DNA of 64,000 nt from Pseudomonas sp. URMO17WK12:I11 (GTDB taxonomy: Bacteria; Pseudomonadota; Gammaproteobacteria; Pseudomonadales; Pseudomonadaceae), in assembly GCF_007677725.1 (NCBI RefSeq), contig NZ_VEDF01000005.1, forward strand, positions 124,001 to 188,000, written 5' to 3'. Below are positions 27,116 to 35,923 of the stretch, in pieces. The notes beneath the pieces are model-generated. The model did no database searches, was not told the origin of the DNA, and saw nothing but the letters and a program-made list of their open reading frames with translations. The position numbers were made by a program, and so were the translations under genes. The stretch's first letter is position 1; every line of letters begins with the position of its first letter.

Positions 27116-27194
27116 TGCACGATCTCCTTGAAGCAGACGGACGAAAAGGCCAGGCTGCCAAGACTAGGCGCGCTCGCACGCCCCGCGTTAGGCC

Positions 27195-27258
27195 AATACT
27201 GCTCGGCGCTTGCCTGATCCTGCAGCGAGGCAGGATCAGGCAAGCGCCGAGCAGTATT
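27195..27258. repeat. 29-bp perfect inverted repeat between ABM and araC genes
   Basis: The left arm 27195-27223 (beginning AATACTGCTCGGCG) is perfectly matched by the reverse complement at 27230-27258, with a 6-base loop AGCGAG. It has no T-run and lies 80 bases before the ABM gene and 59 bases before the AraC gene. It could be an operator, a mRNA hairpin in the araC leader, or a mobile palindrome. Confidence 0.88.
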
Positions 27259-27317
27259 CGACTAGCGCCGCGCATTGCCCAAACCTATGCTGCGTCGGTC
27301 AGCAGAGGAAAGCCATC

Positions 27318-28238
27318 ATGACCACCGCCCCGTCCATCGATCCGACCCTGGAGCAGCAGCGCCTGGAGCTTGCCGAGTTGATTGCCCGGCACGCCGGCGA
27401 GCCGCATGGCCCGGCCTCGGCCATCGCGGATCTGTACTTGGTGCGCTACACCGAAAACGTGCGTTCGGTGCCGACACTGGCGCAACCGGCGCTGTGCATC
27501 CTGGCCCAGGGCAGCAAGAGTCTGTTTCTGGGTGACGAGCAATACGCCTACGATCCTCTGCACTATATGGTGGTGTCAGTGACCCTACCGCTGAGCGGCG
27601 TGCGCCTGGATGCCAGCCCGCAAAATCCCAGTCTTGGCCTGCGCATGGACCTCGACCCTGCTGAGATCAGCCAGTTGATCGCCGAGAGCGGGCCGATGCT
27701 GGTACCCAATCGGCCATCGGGTCGTGGCCTGTATGTCGACCGGACCGATGCGGCGTTGCTCGACGCCCTGTTGCGCTTGCTGCGCCTGCTGGACACCCCG
27801 CGCGACATCGCCATGCTTGCGCCGTTGTTTCGCCGTGAAATCCTCTACCGTATGCTGCGCGGGCCACAGGGCCATCGGCTGTACGAGATCGCCCTGGCCA
27901 ATAGTCAGACCCATCGCGTCTGCCAGGCCATCACCTGGCTTAACACCCACTACCAGCAGCCGCTGCGCATCGAGGACCTGGCGCGGGAGGTCAACCTCAG
28001 CGCCTCGACCCTGCATCACCGCTTCAAGGCCGTGACGTCGATGAGCCCGTTGCAGTACCAGAAGCAGTTGCGCCTGCAGGAAGCCCGACGCCTGATGCTC
28101 AACGATGGCCTGGAGGCAGCGGTGGCGGCCTATCGGGTCGGTTATGAAAGCCCTTCACAGTTCAGCCGCGAATACAGCCGGCTGTACGGCGCACCGCCGA
28201 TCCGCGACGTCGCCAGGTTGCGCGCTACTGCGGGCTAG
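27318..28238 (+). CDS. AraC-family regulator with AraC_N domain
   Basis: A 306-residue regulator. It has an AraC_N domain (LCILAQGSKSLFLGDEQYAYDP; residues about 25-180) and a C-terminal double helix-turn-helix (LRIEDLAREVNLSASTLHHRFKAVTSMSPLQYQKQLRLQEARRLM and VGYESPSQFSREYSRLYG). This class often controls adjacent oxidoreductases, so the divergent ABM gene is a candidate target. ATG at 27318 is preceded by GAGGAAAG. It converges with the ThDP decarboxylase, overlapping by 14 bases. Confidence 0.9.
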   Translation: MTTAPSIDPTLEQQRLELAELIARHAGEPHGPASAIADLYLVRYTENVRSVPTLAQPALCILAQGSKSLFLGDEQYAYDPLHYMVVSVTLPLSGVRLDASPQNPSLGLRMDLDPAEISQLIAESGPMLVPNRPSGRGLYVDRTDAALLDALLRLLRLLDTPRDIAMLAPLFRREILYRMLRGPQGHRLYEIALANSQTHRVCQAITWLNTHYQQPLRIEDLAREVNLSASTLHHRFKAVTSMSPLQYQKQLRLQEARRLMLNDGLEAAVAAYRVGYESPSQFSREYSRLYGAPPIRDVARLRATAG

Positions 28239-29880
28239 TGCCGGCGTACCATTGCTGCTGATCGATCTGGATCAAGGTCGGCCCGTGGCGCTCCAGCGCC
28301 TGGCCCAAGGCTGCCTGCAACTGCGCAACGTCTGCCACAGCCTGGGCTGCAGCGCCAAGGGCGCGGGCCACGCCGATGAAGTCGGGCGTATGGATATCCA
28401 CGCCGATTGGCGTAATGGCGCGGTTGACCATGTAGCGCTTGATCTCCTCATACCCTTGGTTGTTCCACAACAGTACGATCAGCGGCACCTGCGCCTCCAC
28501 CGCGCTGGCCAGTTCCGGCAGGGTGAACTGCAAGCCGCCGTCGCCGATCAGGCACACGCAGGGTACACGTTCACTGGCCCGTTCGGCGCTGCCCAACCAC
28601 GCCCCCATGGCGGCCGGCAAGGCATAGCCCAGAGTGCCGTAGCCGGTCGAGGCATTGAACCAGCGACGCGGCGCCGGCATGTCCAGGGTGAGGTTGCCGG
28701 TGTATACAGGCTGCGTAGAATCGCCCACCAGCACGGCATTGGGCAGGCGTTGCAGCAAGGCTTGCAGCAAGCGGGTCTGGCTCAGCATCTGGGGGTCCCA
28801 GCTTGCCGCGAGGGTGGCGCGCAAGCGCTGCACGCGGGCGCTGCCCCAGCCTGCTTGGTGGCGCGGCTGCGCCCGCTTGCCCAGCGCCTCGAGCAATGCC
28901 TCGGTGCCCAGCCTGGCGTCGGCGACCAGGGCCAGCTGCGGCAGGTAGTTGCGTACGGTCTGGTCCGGGTCGATGTCGATGCGCAACAAGCTGCCGGGGA
29001 TCTTGAAGCCGCCTTTGAACGTTACGTCGTAGTCGGTTTCAGCCAGTTCGGTGCCGATGGCCAGGACCAGGTCGGCTTCTTCGACCAGCTCACGGGTCGC
29101 CGCCAGCGACTGGGTCGAGCCGATCAGCAGCGGATGGCCGGCCGGCAGCAGCCCTTTGCCATTGATGGTCAGCGCCACCGGTGCCTGCAGGTGCTCGGCC
29201 AACTGCGTCAGTGCAGCAGCGGCGCCCAGCGCTCCACCGCCTGCCAGGATCAGGGGCCGGCGTGCCGTGGCCAAGCGCTCGGCCATGCCGGCAATGGCAT
29301 CCGGCGCGGCGCCGGCGCGGCTGCTGCGCACTGGGCGGCCGGGCAGCAGGTGATCGGCGGGTTCGACCAGCACATCCAGCGGGATCTCGAGGTGTACCGG
29401 GCGCGGCCGCGCGCCGTCGAACACCGCAAATGCCCGCGCCAGCAGTTGTGGCAAGTCATCCGCGCTCATCAAGGTCTGGGAAAACGCCGCCACTCCCGCT
29501 ACCAATGCTGCCTGATTAGGCAACTCGTGCAGCTTGCCACGGCCACCGCCCAGCTGATCACGCGATTGCACACTCGATATCACCAGCATCGGGATCGAGT
29601 CGGCGTACGCCTGCCCCATCGCCGTGGTGATGTTGGTCATGCCAGGGCCGGTGATGATGAAGCACACGCCAGGCTTGCCGCGGGTGCGCGCATAACCGTC
29701 AGCCATGAAGCCTGCGCCTTGCTCATGGCGCGGCGTGATATGCCGAATGGACGAGTCCGCCAGGCCCCGGTACAGCTCCACCGTGTGCACGCCGGGGATG
29801 CCAAAGACATGGTCCACACCATAGCCTTCAAGGAGTTTGACCAGTACCTCACCGCAAGTTGCCATCGCTGTCACCGTCAT
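28225..29880 (-). CDS. ThDP-dependent decarboxylase (acetolactate synthase-like; possible 2-ketoarginine decarboxylase)
   Basis: A 551-residue ThDP enzyme. Catalytic Glu is in RHEQGAGFMADGYAR (about residue 53), and the ThDP-Mg motif runs from GDGGLQFTLPEL to NNQGYEEIKRY. The same architecture is shared by acetolactate synthases, benzoylformate decarboxylases and 5-guanidino-2-oxopentanoate decarboxylase (AruI). The absence of an ilvH partner argues against branched-chain synthesis. An arginine transaminase route is known in Pseudomonas, but no aruH neighbour is present, so the substrate is tentative. A second in-frame ATG lies at 29865. It is divergent from a LysR regulator. Confidence 0.75.
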   Translation of the reverse strand: MTVTAMATCGEVLVKLLEGYGVDHVFGIPGVHTVELYRGLADSSIRHITPRHEQGAGFMADGYARTRGKPGVCFIITGPGMTNITTAMGQAYADSIPMLVISSVQSRDQLGGGRGKLHELPNQAALVAGVAAFSQTLMSADDLPQLLARAFAVFDGARPRPVHLEIPLDVLVEPADHLLPGRPVRSSRAGAAPDAIAGMAERLATARRPLILAGGGALGAAAALTQLAEHLQAPVALTINGKGLLPAGHPLLIGSTQSLAATRELVEEADLVLAIGTELAETDYDVTFKGGFKIPGSLLRIDIDPDQTVRNYLPQLALVADARLGTEALLEALGKRAQPRHQAGWGSARVQRLRATLAASWDPQMLSQTRLLQALLQRLPNAVLVGDSTQPVYTGNLTLDMPAPRRWFNASTGYGTLGYALPAAMGAWLGSAERASERVPCVCLIGDGGLQFTLPELASAVEAQVPLIVLLWNNQGYEEIKRYMVNRAITPIGVDIHTPDFIGVARALGAAAQAVADVAQLQAALGQALERHGPTLIQIDQQQWYAGTSPQ

Positions 29881-29979
29881 TCTTCGTGGGGATCAGCCGC
29901 TATTGGATCCGCCACAGGGGTATCGTCACAATGCAAATAAACACATACTTGCCATGTCTTCAGCTCATGGCTGCCAGCG

Positions 29980-30861
29980 ATGAAACGTCTCCCGCCCCTG
30001 CCCGCTCTGCATACCTTTCTGGTCACCGCCCAGCACTGCAATTTCACCCGCGCCGGGCGGCAACTGCATATCACCCAGGGCGCAGTGAGCCGGCAGATTG
30101 CAGCGCTCGAGCAACACCTGGGCTACCCGCTGTTTCAGCGCCAGGCCCGCGGCCTGAGCCTGACCCGCGAAGGTCAGGACTGGCTGCCACGGGTACAGCA
30201 GATCTTCGCACTGGTCGAGCAAGGCGTGCGTGAAGTCGGCGCGGGTAAAACGACCTTGCAGCTCAAGGCACCGACCTGTGTCATGCGTTGGTTGCTGCCA
30301 CGGCTGATGGAGTGGCAAGCGCTGCGCCCCGACGTGCCGGTGGAGCTGACGACCACGGTCCAACACGGCGTGGATTTTCGTCGTGAGGGGTTCGACGCCG
30401 CGGTGATCTACGCTGACAAACCCGCTCCCGGGCTGGAAGTGCGCGAGCTGTTCGCTGAACAACTGACGCCGGTCTGCGCCCCCTCGCTACGCGATGGGCC
30501 GAACCCGCTGCGCCAGGTGCACGACCTGGCCGGACACATGCTGCTGCACCCCTCGCGCGACGAGCATGACTGGCAGTCGTGGCTGCGGGCCGCCGGTGGG
30601 GCGCTGGCAGCGCAAGGGCCCAAGCAGCACTTCGAAACCCTGGACATGGCGATGGCCATGGCCTCCCAGGGCACTGGCGTGGCGATCGGCGACTGGGCGT
30701 TGATCGGTGACGATTTGCAAGCCGGGCGGCTGTGCATGCCATTCCCGTTGAAGGTGCCGACCGGCAAAGGCTATTACCTGGTGAACCCGAGCAAAGGCCC
30801 AGCGCCGGCACTGCTTGAACTGCTTGACTGGCTGCAGCAGTGCGCAACCGCTGAGCAATGA
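29980..30861 (+). CDS. LysR-family regulator (GcvA-like)
   Basis: A 293-residue LTTR. The N-terminal winged helix (LPALHTFLVTAQHCNFTRAGRQLHITQGAVSRQIAALEQHLG) is followed by a periplasmic-binding-like effector domain with the GcvA-group phrase SQGTGVAIGDWALIGDDL. It is 99 bases from the divergent decarboxylase and probably controls it, as LysR genes commonly do. Confidence 0.88.
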   Translation: MKRLPPLPALHTFLVTAQHCNFTRAGRQLHITQGAVSRQIAALEQHLGYPLFQRQARGLSLTREGQDWLPRVQQIFALVEQGVREVGAGKTTLQLKAPTCVMRWLLPRLMEWQALRPDVPVELTTTVQHGVDFRREGFDAAVIYADKPAPGLEVRELFAEQLTPVCAPSLRDGPNPLRQVHDLAGHMLLHPSRDEHDWQSWLRAAGGALAAQGPKQHFETLDMAMAMASQGTGVAIGDWALIGDDLQAGRLCMPFPLKVPTGKGYYLVNPSKGPAPALLELLDWLQQCATAEQ

Positions 30862-30921
30862 TCGTCCGCCAGGACTATGCTCAAGGGTGTCACCCTGGCG
30901 CGGTAGAGGGAGGTGGGCAGC

Positions 30922-31095
30922 ATGGGCATCCGATCCAGACGAATCACCCTGGCCATGGCATTGATCGCAGTCGCTGCGCTGTATGGCTCGGCGTGCTGGC
31001 GCGCCGAGCTGCTGCGCAGTCAACCCAGCGCGGCGCACAGTTGCCTGCAGGCGCACTGCGTGCCACATACCGCCACCTTGAGCGCCGTGCGTTAG
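30922..31095 (+). CDS. Small hypothetical membrane-anchored protein
   Basis: A 57-residue reading frame with GGGAGG upstream, one hydrophobic segment (ITLAMALIAVAALYGSACW) and two more Cys (CLQAHC). It could be a tiny membrane or exported protein. It ends 17 bases before the convergent oxaloacetate decarboxylase gene. Support is limited to the ribosome site, the leader-like helix and fitting the gap. Confidence 0.5.
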   Translation: MGIRSRRITLAMALIAVAALYGSACWRAELLRSQPSAAHSCLQAHCVPHTATLSAVR

Positions 31096-31111
31096 CCCGA
31101 CAGGTGGCTGG

Positions 31112-31981
31112 TCACTCTTCGACGCTCATGTATTCCTTGGCCCAGCGAATGTAATCCTCAGGCTGGGTGTAGGTGTGCGACAGTTCAGTGGCGCTGAGGT
31201 TTTCCGACTTGTTCTGCTGACCGCGTTGCAGGCGCAGGCAGTCGTAGGTGGCCTTGATCGCGGCGAAATAGGCGGCGTGACCATCGACCACGATGCGCAC
31301 GCCCAAGCGTGCCAGTCGCTCATCATCACGCAGATTGGGGTTGGCGTAGGTCACCAGCATCAGTGGCACGCTCAGGTGTTCGGCGATCTGCTCGAGGTGC
31401 TCGAAATCCTTGACCCCGACCATGCAGATACCGTCGGCACCGGCTTTCTGGTAGCTCTGGGTGCGCACGATGATCTCTTCGGTGCTGAGCACGCCCGCAT
31501 TGGTGCGAGCGATGATCGACAGCGACGAGTCGACGCGTGCTTCCAAGGCTGCGCGAATCTTGCCCACGCCCTCCTCGACCGAAATCAGGTCGGTGGACTT
31601 ACGCCCGAATTGCGCCGGCAGCAGTGTGTCTTCGATGGTCAGGGCAGCGACGCCCGCGCGTTCGAGCTCGATGACTGTACGCATGACGTTGAGCGCGTTG
31701 CCATAGCCGTGGTCGGCGTCGGCCAGCACCGGCAACTGCGCCACGCGGCCAATGCGGGTGGCCTGTTCGACGAACTCGCTCAGGGTAATGAGCGCAAAGT
31801 CCGGCGCGGCCAGCACCTGCAAGGACGCCACCGAGCCGCCGAGGATGCCGACTTCGAAGCCGAGGTCGGCTGCGATCCGCGCCGACATGGGGTCGAACAC
31901 CGACGCTGTGTGATAACAGGAACCAGAAGCGAGCAGCTCGCGGAAGGCAAAACGCAGATCTTGGTGGGAAGCCTTGGGCAT
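31112..31981 (-). CDS. Oxaloacetate decarboxylase (PEP mutase/isocitrate lyase superfamily)
   Basis: A 289-residue enzyme matching the P. aeruginosa PA4872-type oxaloacetate decarboxylase. It has [17 protein letters not shown] (Mg-binding Asp residues and His), [15 protein letters not shown] and IIARTNAG. It converts oxaloacetate to pyruvate and CO2 in the cytoplasm, unlike the membrane sodium pump of the same name. GGAGTGATC precedes the ATG at 31981, fixing the start. A longer upstream frame is not conserved. Confidence 0.9.
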   Translation of the reverse strand: MPKASHQDLRFAFRELLASGSCYHTASVFDPMSARIAADLGFEVGILGGSVASLQVLAAPDFALITLSEFVEQATRIGRVAQLPVLADADHGYGNALNVMRTVIELERAGVAALTIEDTLLPAQFGRKSTDLISVEEGVGKIRAALEARVDSSLSIIARTNAGVLSTEEIIVRTQSYQKAGADGICMVGVKDFEHLEQIAEHLSVPLMLVTYANPNLRDDERLARLGVRIVVDGHAAYFAAIKATYDCLRLQRGQQNKSENLSATELSHTYTQPEDYIRWAKEYMSVEE

Positions 31982-32357
31982 GATCACTCCGCTTATGAAA
32001 TGTAGAAATTGAACGGTTGCTACCGACCTCTGAATCGGGTCTACCTGACCTGTTCCAACCGTCGCCATCTGGGCGGTCATGCTCGACATGCAGGCAGAGG
32101 AATAAAAGGTGTGGGAGACAGCGCTGCGAAAAACCTGCGGCAATTTGCTGCACCAGCATGGTGCAGGCCGCGAGTTACAACCGCTGTGGCATACCAACGA
32201 TATCACGCGGCCATGTTGCCATGGATGAATGCGCCAATGCCGATCTTGCATAGGGGATGCAGATAGTACATAGGAAGCTACCTAACTCGGGTTACACTTC
32301 GCGTACTTCGTGCGATTGGCTTTGCGCCGACGCAGTGCTCTCTACAAGGTATCGTTC
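31982..32357. other. Divergent intergenic region (376 bases)
   Basis: This separates the oxaloacetate decarboxylase from the MFS exporter. It contains CTGCACC-AGCAT-GGTGCAG (32148-32166), a perfect 7-bp dyad that could be an operator or small hairpin, and an imperfect palindrome TAGGAAGCTACCTA near 32271. No gene is supported. Confidence 0.5.
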
Positions 32358-33809
32358 GTGACAGCCGCCCTTCCCCCACCTGCCCTGCGCAGCGTCCTGA
32401 CCGCCCTGATGCTGGCGATTTTCCTGGGCGCGCTCGACCAGACCATCGTCGCGGTATCGCTGCCGGCCATCTCGGCGCAATTCAACGACGTTGCTCTGCT
32501 GGCGTGGGTGATTTCCGGCTATATGGTGGCGATGACGGTAGCGGTGCCTGTCTACGGCAAGCTCGGTGACCTGTACGGGCGCAGGCGCATGATCCTCACC
32601 GGCATCGCTGTGTTCACCCTTGCATCGATCGCCTGCGCGCTGGCCCAGGACATGCAGCAGTTGGTGGTTGCGCGGGTCATCCAGGGCATCGGTGCCGGCG
32701 GCATGGTGTCAGTGAGCCAGGCGATCATCGGCGACTTCGTGCCACCGCGCGAGCGCGGCCGCTACCAGGGCTATTTCAGCAGCATGTACGCCGTGGCCAG
32801 CGTCGCCGGGCCGGTGCTGGGCGGTTGGCTGACCGAGTACCTGTCGTGGCGCTGGGTGTTCTGGATCAACCTGCCCCTGGGCATCCTCGCGCTGTGGGCG
32901 ATTCGCCGCGCCTTGGCGGGCCTGCCGGTGCAACGTCGCCAGGCGCGGGTCGATTACCTGGGCGCCGTGTTGTTGATCGCAGGGCTTGGCAGTCTGCTGC
33001 TGGGCATCACCCTGGTCGGTCAAGGCCAGCAGTGGAATGCGACGCCAGTGCTGACGCTGCTTGGCTGTGCACTGTTCGGCTTGGCCATGTTCATCGCCCA
33101 TGAGCGCCGTTGCGCCGAACCGCTGCTGCCCATGAGCCTGTTCGGCAATCGGGTGGCAGTGCTGTGCTGGGCCGTGATTTTCTTCGCCAGCTTCCAGTCG
33201 ATCTCGCTGACCATGCTGATGCCGTTACGTTATCAGGGGATCACCGGTGCCGGGGCCGACAGCGCGGCGTTGCACCTGTTGCCGCTGGCCATGGGCTTGC
33301 CGCTGGGGGCCTTTAGCGGGGGGCGTCTGACCAGTCGCACCGGTCGCTACAAACCACAGATTCTGGCCGGCGCCGTGCTGATGCCGATGGCCATTGTCGC
33401 CATGGCCCTGACCCCACCGCAATCGGCCTGGCTCAGCGGCATGTTCATGCTGCTGACTGGCGTCGCCTGCGGCCTGCAATTTCCCACGACCTTGGTTGGC
33501 ACCCAAAGCGCGGTCGAGGGCAAGGACATAGGCGTAGCCACTAGTACCACGAATCTGTTTCGCTCCCTGGGCGGCGCGATGGGCGTGGCCTGCATGTCGA
33601 GCCTGTTGCTGGCGCTGCTGCAACAAGGTGGCTTCGAGCTGGTGGGCAACCCTTTGCTGGGCAGCCTCAAGGCCGCAGCCCCGGACCCTGCGGTACAACA
33701 GGGGCTGCTGGAGACCTTCCGCCATCTTCTGCTCGGCAGCGCCGCCATCGCCGTGCTTGGCCTGGCTGCTGCCCTGCTGCTGCCCGATCGGCAATTGCGC
33801 GGGCGTTAG
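32358..33809 (+). CDS. DHA2-type MFS multidrug exporter (EmrB/QacA-like)
   Basis: A 483-residue protein with about 14 membrane segments. It has the DHA2 signatures LGALDQTIVAVSLPAI in segment 1, GKLGDLYGRRRMI in the loop after segment 2 and the antiporter motif GPVLGGWLTEYLSWRWVFWINLP in segment 5. It exports drugs or other small toxic molecules by proton antiport. No ATG exists before the first membrane segment; GTG at 32358 with AAGG upstream gives MTAALPPPALRSV and is the best start. It lies next to ttgR, so the two may act in overlapping resistance. Confidence 0.85.
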   Translation: MTAALPPPALRSVLTALMLAIFLGALDQTIVAVSLPAISAQFNDVALLAWVISGYMVAMTVAVPVYGKLGDLYGRRRMILTGIAVFTLASIACALAQDMQQLVVARVIQGIGAGGMVSVSQAIIGDFVPPRERGRYQGYFSSMYAVASVAGPVLGGWLTEYLSWRWVFWINLPLGILALWAIRRALAGLPVQRRQARVDYLGAVLLIAGLGSLLLGITLVGQGQQWNATPVLTLLGCALFGLAMFIAHERRCAEPLLPMSLFGNRVAVLCWAVIFFASFQSISLTMLMPLRYQGITGAGADSAALHLLPLAMGLPLGAFSGGRLTSRTGRYKPQILAGAVLMPMAIVAMALTPPQSAWLSGMFMLLTGVACGLQFPTTLVGTQSAVEGKDIGVATSTTNLFRSLGGAMGVACMSSLLLALLQQGGFELVGNPLLGSLKAAAPDPAVQQGLLETFRHLLLGSAAIAVLGLAAALLLPDRQLRGR

Positions 33810-33877
33810 GCTGAGGTCGGTTCAATCGGTTGTTAACGTTACTTGGGCAACACTTCCTCACAATCCTTAACAAAGTG

Positions 33878-34510
33878 TCATTTGCGCAGCGCAGGGCTCA
33901 AGCGCAGCATATCCAACCCTGCATCGACCCATTTTTCGGCGTCGTGCAACAGATTGAAGCTCTCGGGCAGGAGCAGCCAGCGTCCGATCACCCCATCGAC
34001 ATAAGCGAACATTGTGATGGCCGCGCGCTCTATATCCAGCTGCTCGGGCAATTGTCCGCGACGCACGGCGTTGGCCAAGGCCAGGGTAATGCCCTCGTGG
34101 CAATCGAGCACCGCGCCCTGGCGTTGCTGGCGAATCTCACACATGTCGTCGGTGAACTCGCATTTATGATGCAGGATTTCATTGATGCGCCGGGTGCGGG
34201 CATCGAGCACCAGCTGGTTGAACACCTGCAGCAAGAGCGTGCGCATGCAACCGAGCGGGTCCAGTTCGTCTTCGCTCTCGCTGGCACGCGCCAGGTGGTC
34301 ATGGGTTTCGTGCAGGCTGTCGAGCAGTGCCTGCACCAGTTCGGCCTTGTTATTGAAATGCCAGTAGATGGCACCGCGGGTGACGCCCGCCAGTTCGGCG
34401 ATGTCGGCCAGGGTGGTTCGCGCAACGCCGCGCTTGTAGAACGCCCTTTCCGCCGCCTCGATGATCTGGGCGCGGGTTTCCTGGGCTTCTTCTTTGGTTC
34501 GACGGACCAT
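33878..34510 (-). CDS. ttgR: TtgR, TetR-family repressor of the ttgABC pump
   Basis: A 210-residue TetR-family repressor. The N-terminal helix-turn-helix reads [26 protein letters not shown], followed by the all-helical ligand pocket domain. The sequence matches remembered P. putida TtgR. In that species it binds antibiotics, flavonoids and other plant phenolics and then releases the shared ttgR-ttgA operator, which is also visible here. It is divergent from ttgA, 255 bases away. Confidence 0.94.
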   Translation of the reverse strand: MVRRTKEEAQETRAQIIEAAERAFYKRGVARTTLADIAELAGVTRGAIYWHFNNKAELVQALLDSLHETHDHLARASESEDELDPLGCMRTLLLQVFNQLVLDARTRRINEILHHKCEFTDDMCEIRQQRQGAVLDCHEGITLALANAVRRGQLPEQLDIERAAITMFAYVDGVIGRWLLLPESFNLLHDAEKWVDAGLDMLRLSPALRK

Positions 34511-34637
34511 GGCAGTGCAACCTCATCTGAGCCCGCTGCGCTGCGCAAACGGGGAAAATCGCCGGGGCCACCTCTGCAGGGCGCCTCCCGATTGGGCTAA
34601 TCAATGGCTGAGGCGGTAAACATGTACCACCTGGCGG

Positions 34638-34665
34638 TATTTACAAACAACCATGAATGTAAGTA
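34638..34665. promoter_or_regulatory. TtgR operator in the ttgR-ttgA intergenic region
   Basis: Imperfect inverted halves TATTTACA (34638-34645) and TGTAAGTA (34658-34665), separated by 12 bases, match the operator known from P. putida DOT-T1E. In that strain it overlaps both the ttgR and ttgABC promoters so that TtgR blocks both. The surrounding AT-rich bases are consistent with the promoters. Confidence 0.82.
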
Positions 34666-34765
34666 TATTCGTTAGTAAGCTACTTATCCACCGGATAGTT
34701 TTCTTCTGACAAGACTGTTCCATTATTCTTGAGCGTCTCCCTGCTCTTGCGACCCGAGGATCCTC

Positions 34766-35920
34766 ATGCAATTCAAGCCAGCCGTTACCGCTCTGGTTTC
34801 CGCCGTCGCCCTGGCAACGCTGCTAGGTGGCTGTAAGAAAGAAGAAGCCCCGCCCGCGGCGCAGGCTCCTCTGGTCGGCGTCGTCACCCTGCAAGCGCAG
34901 CCCTTCACCCTGACCTCCGAACTCCCGGGCCGCACCACCGCGTTCCGGGTGGCCGAAGTGCGCCCGCAGGTCAATGGCATCATCCTCAAGCGCCTGTTCA
35001 AGGAAGGCAGCGAAGTCAAGGAAGGGCAGCAGCTGTATCAGATCGACCCGGCCGTCTACGAAGCCAACCTGGGCAACGCCCAGGCCAACCTGCAAGCGAC
35101 TCGCTCGCTGGCCGAGCGCTACAAGCAGCTGGTCAATGAGCAGGCGGTGTCGAAGCAGGAATTCGACGATGCCAATGCCAAACGATTGCAAGCCGAAGCC
35201 TCGCTCAAGAGCGCCCAGATCGACCTGCGCTACACCAAGGTCCTGGCGCCGATCAGTGGCCGCATCGGCCGTTCGGCGGTCACCGAAGGCGCGCTGGTCA
35301 ACAGTGGCCAGACCAACGCCATGGCCACCATCCAGCAGCTCGACCCGATCTACGTCGATGTCACCCAGTCCACCGCCGAGCTGCTCAAGCTGCGCCGTGA
35401 CCTGGAAAGCGGCCAGTTGCAGAAGGCCGGCGACAACGCCGCCTCGGTGCAACTGGTGCTGGAGGACGGCAGCGTGTTCAAGCAGCAGGGCCGCCTGGAA
35501 TTCTCGGAAGTCGCAGTGGACGAAACCACCGGCTCGGTCACCTTGCGCGCGATCTTCCCCAACCCCGATCACACCCTGCTGCCGGGCATGTTCGTGCATG
35601 CGCGGCTCAAGGCCGGGGTCAACGCCAATGCCATCCTCGCCCCACAGCAGGGCGTGACCCGCGACCTCAAGGGTGCGCCGACGGCGATGGTGGTCAACCA
35701 GGACAACAAGGTAGAACTGCGCCAGCTCAAGGCCAGCCGCACGGTCGGCAGCGAGTGGCTGATCGAGGAAGGCTTGAACCCGGGCGACCGCCTGATCACC
35801 GAAGGCCTGCAGTACGTACGCCCAGGCGTCGAGGTCAAGGTTGGCGAGGCCAGCAACGTCAAGAAGGCCGGCAGCCCTGATCAGGCCGACGCGGCCAAAG
35901 CAGACGCCAAAGCGGAGTAA
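34766..35920 (+). CDS. ttgA: TtgA, periplasmic adaptor of RND pump
   Basis: A 384-residue membrane-fusion lipoprotein: lipobox LLGGC with C23, a split biotinyl-lipoyl-like domain, an alpha-hairpin coiled coil (residues about 95-165) and beta-barrel parts. It joins the inner-membrane pump TtgB to the outer-membrane channel TtgC. The C-terminal tail is Ala/Lys/Asp-rich. It starts the ttgABC operon, 3 bases before ttgB. Confidence 0.96.
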   Translation: MQFKPAVTALVSAVALATLLGGCKKEEAPPAAQAPLVGVVTLQAQPFTLTSELPGRTTAFRVAEVRPQVNGIILKRLFKEGSEVKEGQQLYQIDPAVYEANLGNAQANLQATRSLAERYKQLVNEQAVSKQEFDDANAKRLQAEASLKSAQIDLRYTKVLAPISGRIGRSAVTEGALVNSGQTNAMATIQQLDPIYVDVTQSTAELLKLRRDLESGQLQKAGDNAASVQLVLEDGSVFKQQGRLEFSEVAVDETTGSVTLRAIFPNPDHTLLPGMFVHARLKAGVNANAILAPQQGVTRDLKGAPTAMVVNQDNKVELRQLKASRTVGSEWLIEEGLNPGDRLITEGLQYVRPGVEVKVGEASNVKKAGSPDQADAAKADAKAE

Positions 35921-35923
35921 ACC

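Noticed and set aside
28105..29940. A 611-codon plus-strand open frame antisense to the ThDP decarboxylase
   Set aside because: Low-complexity composition and no motifs, whereas the minus-strand frame has the complete ThDP signature.
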